This document shows, piece by piece, positions 17,394 through 26,394 of a stretch of DNA of 64,000 nt. The DNA is taken from positions 1,488,001-1,552,000 of the forward strand of contig NC_015682.1 in NCBI RefSeq assembly GCF_000215975.1. The letters are read 5' to 3'. Positions within the stretch are counted from its first letter, which is position 1; each line of letters begins with the position of its first letter. A program made the translations under genes and the position numbers. The DNA is from Thermodesulfobacterium geofontis OPF15. Lineage in GTDB: Bacteria; Desulfobacterota; Thermodesulfobacteria; Thermodesulfobacteriales; Thermodesulfobacteriaceae. The notes under the pieces are model-generated. The model was not told where the DNA came from. It saw only the letters and a program-made list of their open reading frames with translations, and did no database searches.

Positions 17394-18214
17394 TTTAAAA
17401 TCTCTTTTTCTATTCTTTTTGCTTCTTCATATAGAGCTTTTTTCATTAACTCTACAGGGGGTTCTATACCTGTCCAAAGTTTAAATTGTTCAACTCCTTG
17501 ATAAAGAAGCATTTGCAACCCATCAATTATTTTTCCGTATCTTTCAGCTATAGACAAAAATTTAGTTTTTAAAGGCAAATAAACTATATCCATAGCAACT
17601 TTAAATCTGGAAATTATCTCTTCTTCAACTGGGGTTTCCCAGGATTTTAATCCTACACTAGTTGTTTGAATAATAATATCTCCCTCTGCATTCTTTAGTT
17701 CTTCCCAAGGTTTTGCAATTATTTTAAATTTTTCTTCTAAAATTTTAGCTTTTTCAAAGGTGCGATTATAAACATGGATTTTCTTTGCCTTACTTTTTAT
17801 AAGAGCATAGATAACTGCTTTTGAAGCCCCTCCAGCTCCTATAACAACAATTTTTTTATCTCTAAGTTCTACTCCATTTACTTCAAAAGCCTTTATAACA
17901 CCTATCCAATCGGTATTGTATCCTTTTAAAATACCTTCTTTATTTAAAACAGTATTAACTGCCCCAATTTCATAAGCTATTTCATCTATTTCATCTAAAT
18001 ATTCTATAATTTTTTCTTTATGAGGAATGGTTACAGAAAGACCTTTTATATTAAGAGCTTTTATTCCCTCTACAGCTTTTGCCAACTGATCAGCACTTAC
18101 TCTAAAAGCTCCATATACTGCTCTTATATTTTTTTCTCTAAAAGCAAGATTATGCATTATAGGAGATAAAGAATGACTCACAGGATCTCCAATTATTCCA
18201 TAAACTTCATACAT
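17390..18214 (-). CDS. aroE: Shikimate dehydrogenase
   Basis: NADPH-dependent reduction of 3-dehydroshikimate. The shikimate-binding motif DPVSHSLSPIMHN is near residue 11, the catalytic lysine lies in SVTIPHKEKI, and the nucleotide-binding loop is VVIGAGGASKAVIYAL. NRTFEKA follows, matching the NADP-specific NRT motif. QMLLYQGVEQFKLWTG completes the fold. The length of 274 residues is standard. The gene lies 6 bases after aroD and overlaps aroA by 4 bases. Assignment is firm. Confidence 0.92.
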   Translation of the reverse strand: MYEVYGIIGDPVSHSLSPIMHNLAFREKNIRAVYGAFRVSADQLAKAVEGIKALNIKGLSVTIPHKEKIIEYLDEIDEIAYEIGAVNTVLNKEGILKGYNTDWIGVIKAFEVNGVELRDKKIVVIGAGGASKAVIYALIKSKAKKIHVYNRTFEKAKILEEKFKIIAKPWEELKNAEGDIIIQTTSVGLKSWETPVEEEIISRFKVAMDIVYLPLKTKFLSIAERYGKIIDGLQMLLYQGVEQFKLWTGIEPPVELMKKALYEEAKRIEKEILK

Positions 18215-18220
18215 AATTAT

Positions 18221-18901
18221 TTAACTTATCATTTGTTTAAGATTATTATAAATTTTGAGAGCTGATTTTATATCAAATTGCCCTGGAGCAACCACTTCTT
18301 TTTTAGAAAAAACTACATAAGTAAAGGGAGATCCGCAAAATAAAGAAAGTATTCTACTAAGTCTTCCTTTTTCTCCCATACCAAAACTTATTAACTCAAT
18401 TCCCCTTTTTTTAGCTAAAAAGATAAGATTTAAAAGTTTAAAAGAATCCTCAAAAGTTTTACATAAACAAACTATTTTAGCTTTTTTTACTTTTCTTTTT
18501 TTCATTTCCAAAAGTATTTTTATCAGATAATTTTCAGATGGAGTTTTTTTGAAATCATGATAAGAAAACAAAATTTTATCAAAATCCAAATCTTTCAATT
18601 TAGTAGAAAATTTTTTAAAAAATTTCCATTCTAAATCAACTAAGTAAAAATTTTGTTTTAAAGCCCAAGAAATCCATTTTAATTTAAAATCATCTGAGAA
18701 TTTTTTATAACCACCCTCTTCATAGCTCCTAAGAGTAAATAAAAATTTGTAGGGCAATTTAAGAAGTTTTTCTAAATATAAAGTGTTCAACTCTTCCAAA
18801 TAATCTGCTCTTATTTCAAAAAAATCAGTATATTTAGCTCCTTTTTTTATTGTGTCTAAAAGTTTTTTATAGGAGGTTTCTGCTACAGTGATGCAAAACA
18901 T
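18221..18901 (-). CDS. aroD: 3-dehydroquinate dehydratase, type I
   Basis: Schiff-base dehydratase of the chorismate pathway. Type I features are EIRADYLEEL near residue 30, FSYHDFKKTPS with the catalytic histidine, the Schiff-base lysine in KKAKIVCLC, and the late SFGMGEKGRLSRI followed by GSPFTYVVF. The 226-residue length matches the family. The protein is very lysine- and phenylalanine-rich, as expected for such AT-rich DNA. Its ATG directly follows the stop of the IMP cyclohydrolase gene, so they are co-translated. The type II (dodecameric) enzyme is excluded by sequence. Confidence 0.87.
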   Translation of the reverse strand: MFCITVAETSYKKLLDTIKKGAKYTDFFEIRADYLEELNTLYLEKLLKLPYKFLFTLRSYEEGGYKKFSDDFKLKWISWALKQNFYLVDLEWKFFKKFSTKLKDLDFDKILFSYHDFKKTPSENYLIKILLEMKKRKVKKAKIVCLCKTFEDSFKLLNLIFLAKKRGIELISFGMGEKGRLSRILSLFCGSPFTYVVFSKKEVVAPGQFDIKSALKIYNNLKQMIS

Positions 18902-19492
18902 TTAGATATCAATTTGGGAAAGATAGTTAAAAATCATCTGGTCATAATTACTTGTTAATTTAAAAACCTTTTTAGCAAGTTCAAATCTTGTTTTTAATGT
19001 TGTATTTCCGTACTTTTTGATTTCTTCTAAAACTAAGGGATAATCTTCCTTATCAACAACTACTGTAACGTATTTAAAATTTTTAGCTCCTGCTCTTATT
19101 AAGGTTGGACCTCCAATATCAATGTTCTCTATAGCTTTCTCAAGATTTGCACCTTCTTCTACAACTTTTTCAAAGGTATAAAGATTAACTACTATTAAAT
19201 CTAGGGGTTTTATTTCATATTTTTTAATAGTTTCTAAATGTTCTTTTTCATCTCTTTTAAAGAGTATACCGCCATGAACTTTTGGGTGAAGAGTTTTTAC
19301 TCTTCCTTCAAGTATTTCCGGAAAACCTGTTAAATGAGAAATATCAATTACTTTAACTCCTCCTTCTTTTAGAACTTTTGCTGTTCCACCTGTAGAAATA
19401 ATTTCTATACCAAGATTTTCTAGTTCTTTTGCAAATTCAACAATGCCTGTTTTATCTGTAACACTTATTAAAGCTCTTTCTATTTTATTCAT
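18902..19492 (-). CDS. Stand-alone IMP cyclohydrolase (PurH N-terminal domain only)
   Basis: Closes FAICAR to IMP, the last step of purine synthesis. The 196 residues correspond only to the MGS-like cyclohydrolase half of Pur[49 protein letters not shown] and [17 protein letters not shown]. The AICAR transformylase half is absent and the stop codon is clean. It is followed at once by aroD, so this is not a frameshifted purH. A separate transformylase (PurH C-terminal type or PurP) is expected elsewhere. The gene overlaps the end of ahbC by 8 bases. Split purH is known in some lineages; here its placement among aromatic and haem genes is unusual. Confidence 0.86.
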   Translation of the reverse strand: MNKIERALISVTDKTGIVEFAKELENLGIEIISTGGTAKVLKEGGVKVIDISHLTGFPEILEGRVKTLHPKVHGGILFKRDEKEHLETIKKYEIKPLDLIVVNLYTFEKVVEEGANLEKAIENIDIGGPTLIRAGAKNFKYVTVVVDKEDYPLVLEEIKKYGNTTLKTRFELAKKVFKLTSNYDQMIFNYLSQIDI

Positions 19493-20654
19493 TTTTATTT
19501 TCTGAAATTCCTATTTCTTCATCAGTTAAATAACAAGCTGGATCTGGAGCCCATATATCCCCTGTTACTGCTTCAGCTCGGGCTCTAAAATTACCTGCAC
19601 AAAGGTCTAAAAATTTACACTTAGCGCATCTGCCTTTTACATATTTTTTCTTTTCTTTTAATTTTGCCATTAAGGGATTTGAAGTATCCATCCATATTTT
19701 ACTAAAAGGTCTTTCTCTTACGTTCCCAAAGGTATAACTTCTCCAAAATTGATCAGCATAAACAAATCCATCCCAAGAAACGCAGCCAATTCCAACCCCA
19801 CTATTATTCCCTCCGTTTATTTTAAGAAGTTCATAAACTTCTTCTGCTTTGGGATGCCCCTCTTTTTTCATTCTTAAATAAAGATAGGGACCATCTGCAT
19901 GATTATCAACTGTTAAAACCTCTACTTTTAAATTTTTATCATGTAGTTCTTTAGTTCTATTAATAATATAATCTACCCAATAACGAGTTTCTTTGTGACT
20001 TAAATCTTGCTCTATAAGTTTTGATCCTCTTCCTGAGTAAACAAGATGATAAAAACAAATTCTTGGAATTTCTAATTCCTCAACTAAATCAAAAATTTTA
20101 GGTATTTCCTTAGCATTAAGTTTACTCATAGTAAACCGTAAACCCACTTTAAGATTTTCTTTTTTGCAAGCCAAAACAGCTGAGATTACCTTTTCAAAAG
20201 CACCTTTTACCCCTCTAAACTTATCATGAACTTCTTTCCAACCATCAAGACTAATCCCTACATAAGAAACACCAAGCTTTTTTAATTCCTTTGCCAAAGA
20301 ATCATCAATAAGTACACCATTTGTAGAAATAACAGTTCTTAATCCTAATTTTACTGCCCTATTGATTAAATCAAGAATATCAGGTCTTACTAAAGGCTCA
20401 CCACCGGAAAAAAGGATTACTGGAGAACCAAATTGAGCAAGATCTTCAAGAAACTTATAACCTTCTTCTGTAGTTAGTTCATCAGGTGCTCTCTTATTAT
20501 CAGCTTTAGCATAACAATGAATACATTTTAAGTTACAAGCTTTAGTAACATTCCAAACAACCACAGGTCTTTTATCTTTAAAAGATGTTTTTCCATATCT
20601 TATATGGTCAAGAGCTTCAACAGCACCACAATAGAGTTTAGATATACTTATCAT
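19485..20654 (-). CDS. ahbC: 12,18-didecarboxysiroheme deacetylase, radical SAM (AhbC)
   Basis: Radical SAM enzyme of the siroheme-dependent haem pathway used by sulfate reducers and archaea; it removes acetate groups from didecarboxysiroheme. The N-terminus [20 protein letters not shown] resembles AhbC as I know the family. The radical SAM cluster motif is [10 protein letters not shown] near residue 40, with the SAM-binding GGEPLVRPD. The C-terminus carries an auxiliary-cluster set, GIGCVSWDG with [18 protein letters not shown]. The length of 389 residues fits. AhbD and the NirJ heme d1 enzymes are close relatives, so the exact step should be confirmed by phylogeny. The gene starts 3 bases after the pseudo-receiver stop. 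Confidence 0.83.
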   Translation of the reverse strand: MISISKLYCGAVEALDHIRYGKTSFKDKRPVVVWNVTKACNLKCIHCYAKADNKRAPDELTTEEGYKFLEDLAQFGSPVILFSGGEPLVRPDILDLINRAVKLGLRTVISTNGVLIDDSLAKELKKLGVSYVGISLDGWKEVHDKFRGVKGAFEKVISAVLACKKENLKVGLRFTMSKLNAKEIPKIFDLVEELEIPRICFYHLVYSGRGSKLIEQDLSHKETRYWVDYIINRTKELHDKNLKVEVLTVDNHADGPYLYLRMKKEGHPKAEEVYELLKINGGNNSGVGIGCVSWDGFVYADQFWRSYTFGNVRERPFSKIWMDTSNPLMAKLKEKKKYVKGRCAKCKFLDLCAGNFRARAEAVTGDIWAPDPACYLTDEEIGISENKNE

Positions 20655-20657
20655 GTC

Positions 20658-21017
20658 TTATTTACCTTTCATCCATTTTTCTATTTTTTCAATTATTTCC
20701 TTTTCCTCAAAAGGACAAAATATTATATCATCTACTCCGCAATCTTTGGCTTTTATCTCTTCTTCTTTATATTTACACTTACAAACAGCTAAAATAGGAA
20801 TATCTTTTGTTTTCTCATCAGATTTCAATAAAAGAGTTACAGCAAAACCGTCAAGAAGAGGCAAGTCTTTTTCTAAAATAATAAGTTTAGGTCTTTCCTT
20901 TTTAGCTAATTCTAGCAAGCTCTCACCATCTTCAATGATTTTGTATTTAATTTTATATTCTTGCAGAAGTTTAGCTAATTTATTATATAGGCTCTCTGAA
21001 AGAGCTAAATATACCAT
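20658..21017 (-). CDS. Degenerate (pseudo-)receiver domain protein
   Basis: A 119-residue single CheY-like domain. The fold is visible (LIILEKDLPLLDGFAVTLLL, then GVDDIIFCPFEEKEI), but the phosphorylation machinery is lost. The acceptor position is glutamate (E49 in LIILE), the conserved lysine before PF is cysteine (C101), and the N-terminal acidic pair is replaced by SES. It therefore probably acts as an unphosphorylated adaptor or is locked in an active-like state. It lies between the ClpX-like unfoldase (10 bases upstream) and ahbC. Pseudo-receivers sometimes act as protease adaptors, which is suggestive beside a ClpX-like protein but unproven. Confidence 0.75.
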   Translation of the reverse strand: MVYLALSESLYNKLAKLLQEYKIKYKIIEDGESLLELAKKERPKLIILEKDLPLLDGFAVTLLLKSDEKTKDIPILAVCKCKYKEEEIKAKDCGVDDIIFCPFEEKEIIEKIEKWMKGK

Positions 21018-21027
21018 CTAATTATTT

Positions 21028-22650
21028 TCAAATTAAAAGATATTCTTCTATAAACTTCTCCGGATCCCTAAAAGCTAAAGAATTTATATAAATTACTTCT
21101 TTATCCCTTATCTCTTTTAAATAATTTAAACTATATTCCAATTTAGACATTATATTTTCACAATAAGTAAATACTCCCCAATTTTTCTTTATTACTGCTT
21201 CTAATATATTATCCACAGCGTCTTCAGTAAAAATTATTTTTAAAAAGTTTTTTCTTTCAAAAGCCATTTCATAGCTTTTTATCTGTCTCCAAAGAGATAA
21301 AATCTCTTCCAAAGCTTTGTTTAGCTCTATGTCTTTTTCTTTATATAGTTTAAATATAAGTTCTAATCTTTTTGGTGTAATTTCCAACTTATCCTCAGAT
21401 AATAATTTTTCTCTACGGCTCAAATAATTTTTTACTCTTCTTTTTTCATCTTCTAAAGCTTTGTAATAATTTTCTTTCCATTTAGGGTTATAGGGTGATT
21501 CACTCATAGCTAACAAAACTTTATAAGGATCTTCAACAATTTCTTTAGTCACACCTAAAAAATTAAAAGAAAGAGAAGGAAGGGTTCTTTCAAAGGGAAT
21601 AAGAATTCTTTCTAAAATACGGGCAAGGGCACGAGCACCTGTATTTTCTTTATAAGCCATTTTAGCTATTTCTCTGAATGCCTCATCTGTAAATGCAAGA
21701 TCAATTTCATAAACTTTAAAATCCCTTTTTTTATTTATCACAACTGGATCATTAGGATTGGAAAGTATTTCATACAATTCATCCTCTGTTAGAGGTTCAA
21801 AAACTGCAATAACTGGAAATCTTCCCACAAATTCTCTTTCAAATCCATAATTTACTAAATCTTCAGGAATAACAAACTTAAAATAATTAATTTTTATCTC
21901 CTCTTTATTTTCAATTTCGGAAATAAATCCCATACTTTGTTTTTTCATTCTCTTTTTAATAATTTCTTCCAATCCTTGAAAAGCTCCACTTACAATAAAA
22001 AGTACATATTTGGTATTAAGAGTAACTTTTTTTCTTTTTAGCTTCCCCTGTGATTCCGAAACTTCAAAGAGGCTATAATTTTCTTGGGGAATTTTAATTT
22101 CTACTTCAGTTTCTTCTAAAGGTTTTAATAAGGCTCTTTGAACTCCAGTTCTTGAAATATCTGGACCTATTGTTTCTCCAGAAGAGGCAATTTTATCAAT
22201 CTCATCTAAAAATATTATTCCAAATTGAGCTTTTTCTAAATCTCCATTTGCCTCCCAATATAAATCTCTAATTAAATCTTCTATATCTCCTCCTACATAA
22301 CCTGTTTCACTAAATTTAGTTGCATCTCCTTTTACAAAGGGAACTCCAATTTTTTTAGCAATAAGTTTTATCATATAAGTTTTACCTACCCCTGTAGGTC
22401 CTATAATGAAAATGTTATTTTTTATAAATTCTGTTGCATCTTCTTTGCCTTGTTTTAAAAGAAAGTTTTTGATTTTATGAAAATGGGTACAAATCTTAGT
22501 TGCTATAATAGTTTTAGCTTCTCTCTGTCCTACAATATATTCATCCAAATAGGCTTCAAGTTCTGCAGGCTTAAGATTAAAATCATAAAAGGACTTATAA
22601 CTTTTTGAGGAATCAATTTTTTCTATTTTATATTTTGGTGTTTTAAGCAT
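21028..22650 (-). CDS. ClpX-like AAA+ unfoldase without zinc domain, extended C-terminus
   Basis: AAA+ ATPase closest to ClpX/HslU. Visible elements are AYLDEYIVGQREAK, Walker A GPTGVGKT at 84-91, pore loop GYVG at 117-120, Walker B IIFLDEIDKIA near 150 and sensor-2 region NTGARALARILERI. The segment QSMGF aligns roughly with the IGF loop that docks ClpX on ClpP. The N-terminal zinc-binding domain of ClpX is absent. About 150 extra residues follow the AAA+ core, mostly charged helices, giving 540 residues instead of about 420. No clear ribosome site precedes the ATG. It is probably a paralogue of the housekeeping ClpX with its own substrates. Confidence 0.8.
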   Translation of the reverse strand: MLKTPKYKIEKIDSSKSYKSFYDFNLKPAELEAYLDEYIVGQREAKTIIATKICTHFHKIKNFLLKQGKEDATEFIKNNIFIIGPTGVGKTYMIKLIAKKIGVPFVKGDATKFSETGYVGGDIEDLIRDLYWEANGDLEKAQFGIIFLDEIDKIASSGETIGPDISRTGVQRALLKPLEETEVEIKIPQENYSLFEVSESQGKLKRKKVTLNTKYVLFIVSGAFQGLEEIIKKRMKKQSMGFISEIENKEEIKINYFKFVIPEDLVNYGFEREFVGRFPVIAVFEPLTEDELYEILSNPNDPVVINKKRDFKVYEIDLAFTDEAFREIAKMAYKENTGARALARILERILIPFERTLPSLSFNFLGVTKEIVEDPYKVLLAMSESPYNPKWKENYYKALEDEKRRVKNYLSRREKLLSEDKLEITPKRLELIFKLYKEKDIELNKALEEILSLWRQIKSYEMAFERKNFLKIIFTEDAVDNILEAVIKKNWGVFTYCENIMSKLEYSLNYLKEIRDKEVIYINSLAFRDPEKFIEEYLLI

Positions 22651-22691
22651 AACAAAATTTAATATACGTCTTTTTAAAAAAAAGTAAATAT

Positions 22692-25046
22692 TTATAATAA
22701 ATCTTCTGGGTCTACATCAACAGACAGTTTTAATCCTACTACTTTAAATTTTGTTAAAAATTCGAATAATGCCTTATTTAATAATTTGTAGTTTTTTGTT
22801 TTTAAAATAATATGCCACCTATAAAAGCCTTTTAATTTTCTGAAAGGACAAGGGGCGGGACCTAAAATTTCTACATTTTTTATATCCATTTTTAAAAATA
22901 AATCTTCTAGATATCTTTTAGCTTCTATACATTTTTCTTTTACCTTTTCTTCTTTTATTCCCTCAATTCTTATTAAAACAAGTCTTACAAAGGGAGGAAA
23001 AAGAAATCGTTTTCTAAGTTTAATCTCTTCTTCAAAAAATCCTTCATAATTTTGCTCCAAAGCGTACTTTATAGCATAATGATCTTTTATAGAACTTTGT
23101 AAAATTACTTTCCCTTTTTCTTTTTTTCTTCCTGCTCTTCCTTCTGCTTGTATTAAGAGTTGAAAGGTTCTTTCTCCAGATTTATAGTGAGGAAGAAATA
23201 AACCTTCTTCAGCTCTTAAGATGCTAACCAAATCTACTTCTGGAAAATTATGTCCGTGAACTCCCATCTGAGTTCCTACAATAATTTTAGGCTCAGCTCT
23301 GTAAAGCTTCTCCAATATCTGCGCTAATTTTCTTTCAGTATTTACCGCATCTCTGTCTAATCTTATAACTTCTACTTTAGGAAAAATTTTTTTAATTTCT
23401 TCTTCTACCCTTTCAGTACCTGCTTTTCTAAATTTCATCTTAAATCCTCCACATTGTGGGCAAACGGTTAAAGAGCTTATTTTAAAATTACAATAATGAC
23501 ATAAAAGCACCTTTTCTTCCTTATGATAGGTAAGAGGGATTCCGCAATTAGGACAACCCCATATATAACTACATTCCACACACTCAACAAGAGGTGCATA
23601 TCCTCTTCTATTTAAGTAAAGAAAAACTGATTTTCCTTTTTTAAGTGTTTTTTCTATTTCTTTTTTAAGTTCTTCTGAAATAAGTTTAGGAGGTTTGTTT
23701 TCAACAAAAGTAATTTCTGGTAAACTGGCAAAGGGTCTTTCCTTTAATGTAAAAAGATGATATTTTCCTTTTTTGGCAAAATAAAAACTTTTAATACTTG
23801 GTGTTGCAGAGCCAAGGATTACAGGAATATTTTCTATTTTCCCTCTAATTAAGGCTAAATCTCTTGCGTGATATTTACAAGCTAAATTTTCTTCTTTATA
23901 AGAGGGATCATGCTCTTCATCAACAATAATAAGACCTAAATTTTGGATAGGAGCGAATATAGCCGATCTTGTTCCTATTACTATATGAACTTCTTCTCTC
24001 AATATTCTCATCCATTCATTTAGTCTTTCAGAAGGAGAAAGTCCGCTATGAAGAAGTCCGATTTTGTCTTTAAAATAATTTAAAAGTAACATCTCCATAT
24101 AAGTAGTTAATGCTATTTCAGGAACCAAAACCAAAACTTTTTTTCCACTTTTTAGAACCTCTTTTATAATTTCTATATAAATAAAAGATTTCCCGCTTCC
24201 TGTGACTCCATAGAGAAAAATAGGTTTAAATACTCCTTGAATAACCAAAGCTCTAATTCCTTCAAAAACATCCTTTTGTTGAGGCGTAAGTTTGTATTCC
24301 TTAGGAATTTCTAAAGAAAGCATTATTTTTCTAATTTTGGGGTATTCAACCTTTTCTAATATGCCCATTTCTAACAATCTCTTTATTTCTTTTAGAGAAA
24401 ATCTCTTTTTTAAAATTTTTTCAGGAACCTCTGTTTTTTCTTTTAGATATCTTATAATTTCCTCTTCTAAAAGAGGATCCTCAATTTTAGATTCTTTAAG
24501 TCTTATAAACACTTCTGTAGGAATTTTAGTTTGGGGAAATTCCGCTTTTATAGTAAGAAATCCTTCTTCTTTAAATCTGTTTATCTCTTTTAAAGAGATT
24601 CCAAATTTTTTTATAAAATATTTCAAACTATATCCCTTTCTTTTAATAAAAGAATAGCTCTCAGGTAAATAGCCCTCTTTTATTGCTTTTTTCCCTTTTT
24701 CAGTGAGGTAGATTCTTCTTTTAGGTAAAGAGAATATTCCAGGTGGTAAAGCAATTTTATAAACAAGGCCTATAGGGGTAAGGTAATACTGAGATACCCA
24801 ATCTAAAAAATCAAAAAGATTTGGAGGAATTAAGGGTGAAGTATCTAAAATTTCCTCTATCCATTTATATTCTATTTTAGGAGAAAGTGCTTCTTCTGTT
24901 ACCTTAAAACAATTTTTTACTATTCCAATTAAAAGATAATTTCTAAAAGGAGCTAAAACTCTTATTCCAGGAATAAGTAAATTTTTACTTAGATAGGAAA
25001 AACTTTGATAAAGAGGAAGAGGTAATACAACATCAACTAAATACAT
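22692..25046 (-). CDS. priA: Primosomal helicase PriA
   Basis: Restarts stalled replication forks by 3'-5' unwinding and DnaB loading. A DNA-binding N-terminal part leads into the helicase core with Walker A GVTGSGKSFIYIE, DEEH box IIVDEEHDPSYKEEN and GSATPS. An inserted zinc-binding region follows with paired cysteines (CVECSYIWGCPNCG, LLCHYCNFKI, VCPQCGG), then VGTQMGVHGHNFPEV and a QAEGRAGR motif. The ATG at 25046 shares one base with the galU stop (TAATG); the frame extends two codons further to a TTG that is not needed. The 784-residue length is typical. The zinc and helicase motifs look intact. Confidence 0.93.
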   Translation of the reverse strand: MYLVDVVLPLPLYQSFSYLSKNLLIPGIRVLAPFRNYLLIGIVKNCFKVTEEALSPKIEYKWIEEILDTSPLIPPNLFDFLDWVSQYYLTPIGLVYKIALPPGIFSLPKRRIYLTEKGKKAIKEGYLPESYSFIKRKGYSLKYFIKKFGISLKEINRFKEEGFLTIKAEFPQTKIPTEVFIRLKESKIEDPLLEEEIIRYLKEKTEVPEKILKKRFSLKEIKRLLEMGILEKVEYPKIRKIMLSLEIPKEYKLTPQQKDVFEGIRALVIQGVFKPIFLYGVTGSGKSFIYIEIIKEVLKSGKKVLVLVPEIALTTYMEMLLLNYFKDKIGLLHSGLSPSERLNEWMRILREEVHIVIGTRSAIFAPIQNLGLIIVDEEHDPSYKEENLACKYHARDLALIRGKIENIPVILGSATPSIKSFYFAKKGKYHLFTLKERPFASLPEITFVENKPPKLISEELKKEIEKTLKKGKSVFLYLNRRGYAPLVECVECSYIWGCPNCGIPLTYHKEEKVLLCHYCNFKISSLTVCPQCGGFKMKFRKAGTERVEEEIKKIFPKVEVIRLDRDAVNTERKLAQILEKLYRAEPKIIVGTQMGVHGHNFPEVDLVSILRAEEGLFLPHYKSGERTFQLLIQAEGRAGRKKEKGKVILQSSIKDHYAIKYALEQNYEGFFEEEIKLRKRFLFPPFVRLVLIRIEGIKEEKVKEKCIEAKRYLEDLFLKMDIKNVEILGPAPCPFRKLKGFYRWHIILKTKNYKLLNKALFEFLTKFKVVGLKLSVDVDPEDLL

Positions 25047-25927
25047 TAACAAATTTTTCTTTCATTTACGAATCTTATCAAAACTTCTTTTAAATTGGGA
25101 TTTTTTATAGCGTAATGAAGAATTGTTCTAAAAAATCCTTCTTTATTTCCTGTATCAAATCTCATTCCCTCAAATAAATAAGCATAAACCTCATAACCAT
25201 TTTCTATCATTAACTGAATAGCATCAGTAAGTTGATATTCTCCGTGAGTTTTAGGAATTTTTTTTAGAAAATCAAAAATAACTGGGTCGAAAATATATCT
25301 TCCTATAATAGCTAAATTTGAAGGAGCTTCTTTTGGAGAAGGTTTCTCTATAACTTTTTTTATTTTTATTAAGTTATTATCTACTCTTTCCCCATCAATA
25401 ATTCCATATCTGGAAATATCTTCCTTAGAAACCTCTTCCACAGCAATAATGCTGTGATTTTTAGTTTTATTAGAAAGAAGATTATAAATATTTATCATCT
25501 GTCTTAGACAAGGAATCTCTGCATCAACCAAGTCATCTCCTAATACTACTGCAAAGGGTTCATTTTCAACAGCCCTTTCAGCCATAAGTACAGCATGCCC
25601 AAGCCCTTCAGGAATTTTCTGTCGCACTTCTATTAAATGTTTTATCTTTTCCTCTACTTCCTCTACTATTTTAAGAAGGTCTAATTTCCCTCTTTCTTTC
25701 AAAAAACTTCTTAAATTTAGATTGGTATCAAAATAATCAATAATTCCCCCTTTTCCTTGGGAAATAATAAATATAAGTGTAGTTATTCCCGAAGATATAA
25801 TCTCATCAACTATGTATTCTATGGTAGGTCTATCTATTATGTTAAGAAGTTCTTTAGGAACTACTTTAGTTATAGGAAGCATTCTTGTGCCAAGTCCAGC
25901 AACAGGAATAACTGCTTTTCTTATCAT
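25046..25927 (-). CDS. galU: UTP-glucose-1-phosphate uridylyltransferase
   Basis: Makes UDP-glucose from UTP and glucose-1-phosphate for surface glycans. The nucleotidyltransferase signature is VAGLGTRMLPITKVVPKELL at the N-terminus, followed by the YIVDEIISSGI segment, GLGHAVLMAE and VVLGDDLV. Late in the protein, GEYQLTDAIQLM and FDTGNKEGF complete the active site. The length of 293 residues is standard. It is co-directional and overlaps priA by one base. The downstream enzyme ugd in this window uses its product. Assignment is firm at family level; dTDP-glucose synthases are shorter-range alternatives but lack this C-terminal motif. Confidence 0.92.
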   Translation of the reverse strand: MIRKAVIPVAGLGTRMLPITKVVPKELLNIIDRPTIEYIVDEIISSGITTLIFIISQGKGGIIDYFDTNLNLRSFLKERGKLDLLKIVEEVEEKIKHLIEVRQKIPEGLGHAVLMAERAVENEPFAVVLGDDLVDAEIPCLRQMINIYNLLSNKTKNHSIIAVEEVSKEDISRYGIIDGERVDNNLIKIKKVIEKPSPKEAPSNLAIIGRYIFDPVIFDFLKKIPKTHGEYQLTDAIQLMIENGYEVYAYLFEGMRFDTGNKEGFFRTILHYAIKNPNLKEVLIRFVNERKIC

Positions 25928-25935
25928 AAAACTTT

Positions 25936-26394
25936 TTAGATTGGGACTTCCTTTTTAAAATTTTCGTAAACTTGTTTAAAATCTTTATACAATTCTGACC
26001 AATATTGAAAAGCCTTTTCATATATTCTTTCAAAATTAGAAAGGTGCTCTTCTGAAACAACTAAATTAGCACTTAACAAAAAAGTCTCTTTGGGTTCTAA
26101 AGTTTTTGCTTTAGGCAAAACATAAATTAAAAATATCTCTCTTCTTCTATAAATAGGAAGTTTTTCATTTATAAACTTGACCATTTCTTTTATCTCTTCC
26201 AAATCCTTTACTCCGAAAATTAATACTTTTACCTCTGCTACTTTACACCAATAATTTAAATCATTTATAGTTTTTATTTGTCTAATCTCAAAATTTTTTG
26301 AAAAATAATTTTTAAGGATATCATAATTTGAGTTTAAATTCCAATAGATTAAGCATAAAGGTTTTTGAATAAGATAATCTTGATATTCTATCAT
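25936..26394 (-). CDS. Unrecognised protein, possibly receiver-like fold, in the pilT cluster
   Basis: A 152-residue soluble protein I do not recognise. It has alternating hydrophobic strands and charged helices (PLCLIYWNLN, VKVLIFGVKDLEEI, EIFLIYVLPKAKT, ANLVVSEEHL), which looks like an alpha/beta, CheY-like order without the acidic phospho-site. The last 40 residues are aromatic-rich helix (EKAFQYWSELYKDFKQVY). The ATG overlaps the stop of the second PilT-type ATPase by 4 bases and the gene ends 8 bases before galU, so it is clearly part of the operon. A role beside the type IV pilus retraction ATPases is the reasonable guess. Confidence 0.6.
   Translation of the reverse strand: MIEYQDYLIQKPLCLIYWNLNSNYDILKNYFSKNFEIRQIKTINDLNYWCKVAEVKVLIFGVKDLEEIKEMVKFINEKLPIYRRREIFLIYVLPKAKTLEPKETFLLSANLVVSEEHLSNFERIYEKAFQYWSELYKDFKQVYENFKKEVPI

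Noticed and set aside
20706-20792. Open frames on the plus strand overlapping the pseudo-receiver
   Set aside because: They are antisense, low-complexity and without initiation signals.
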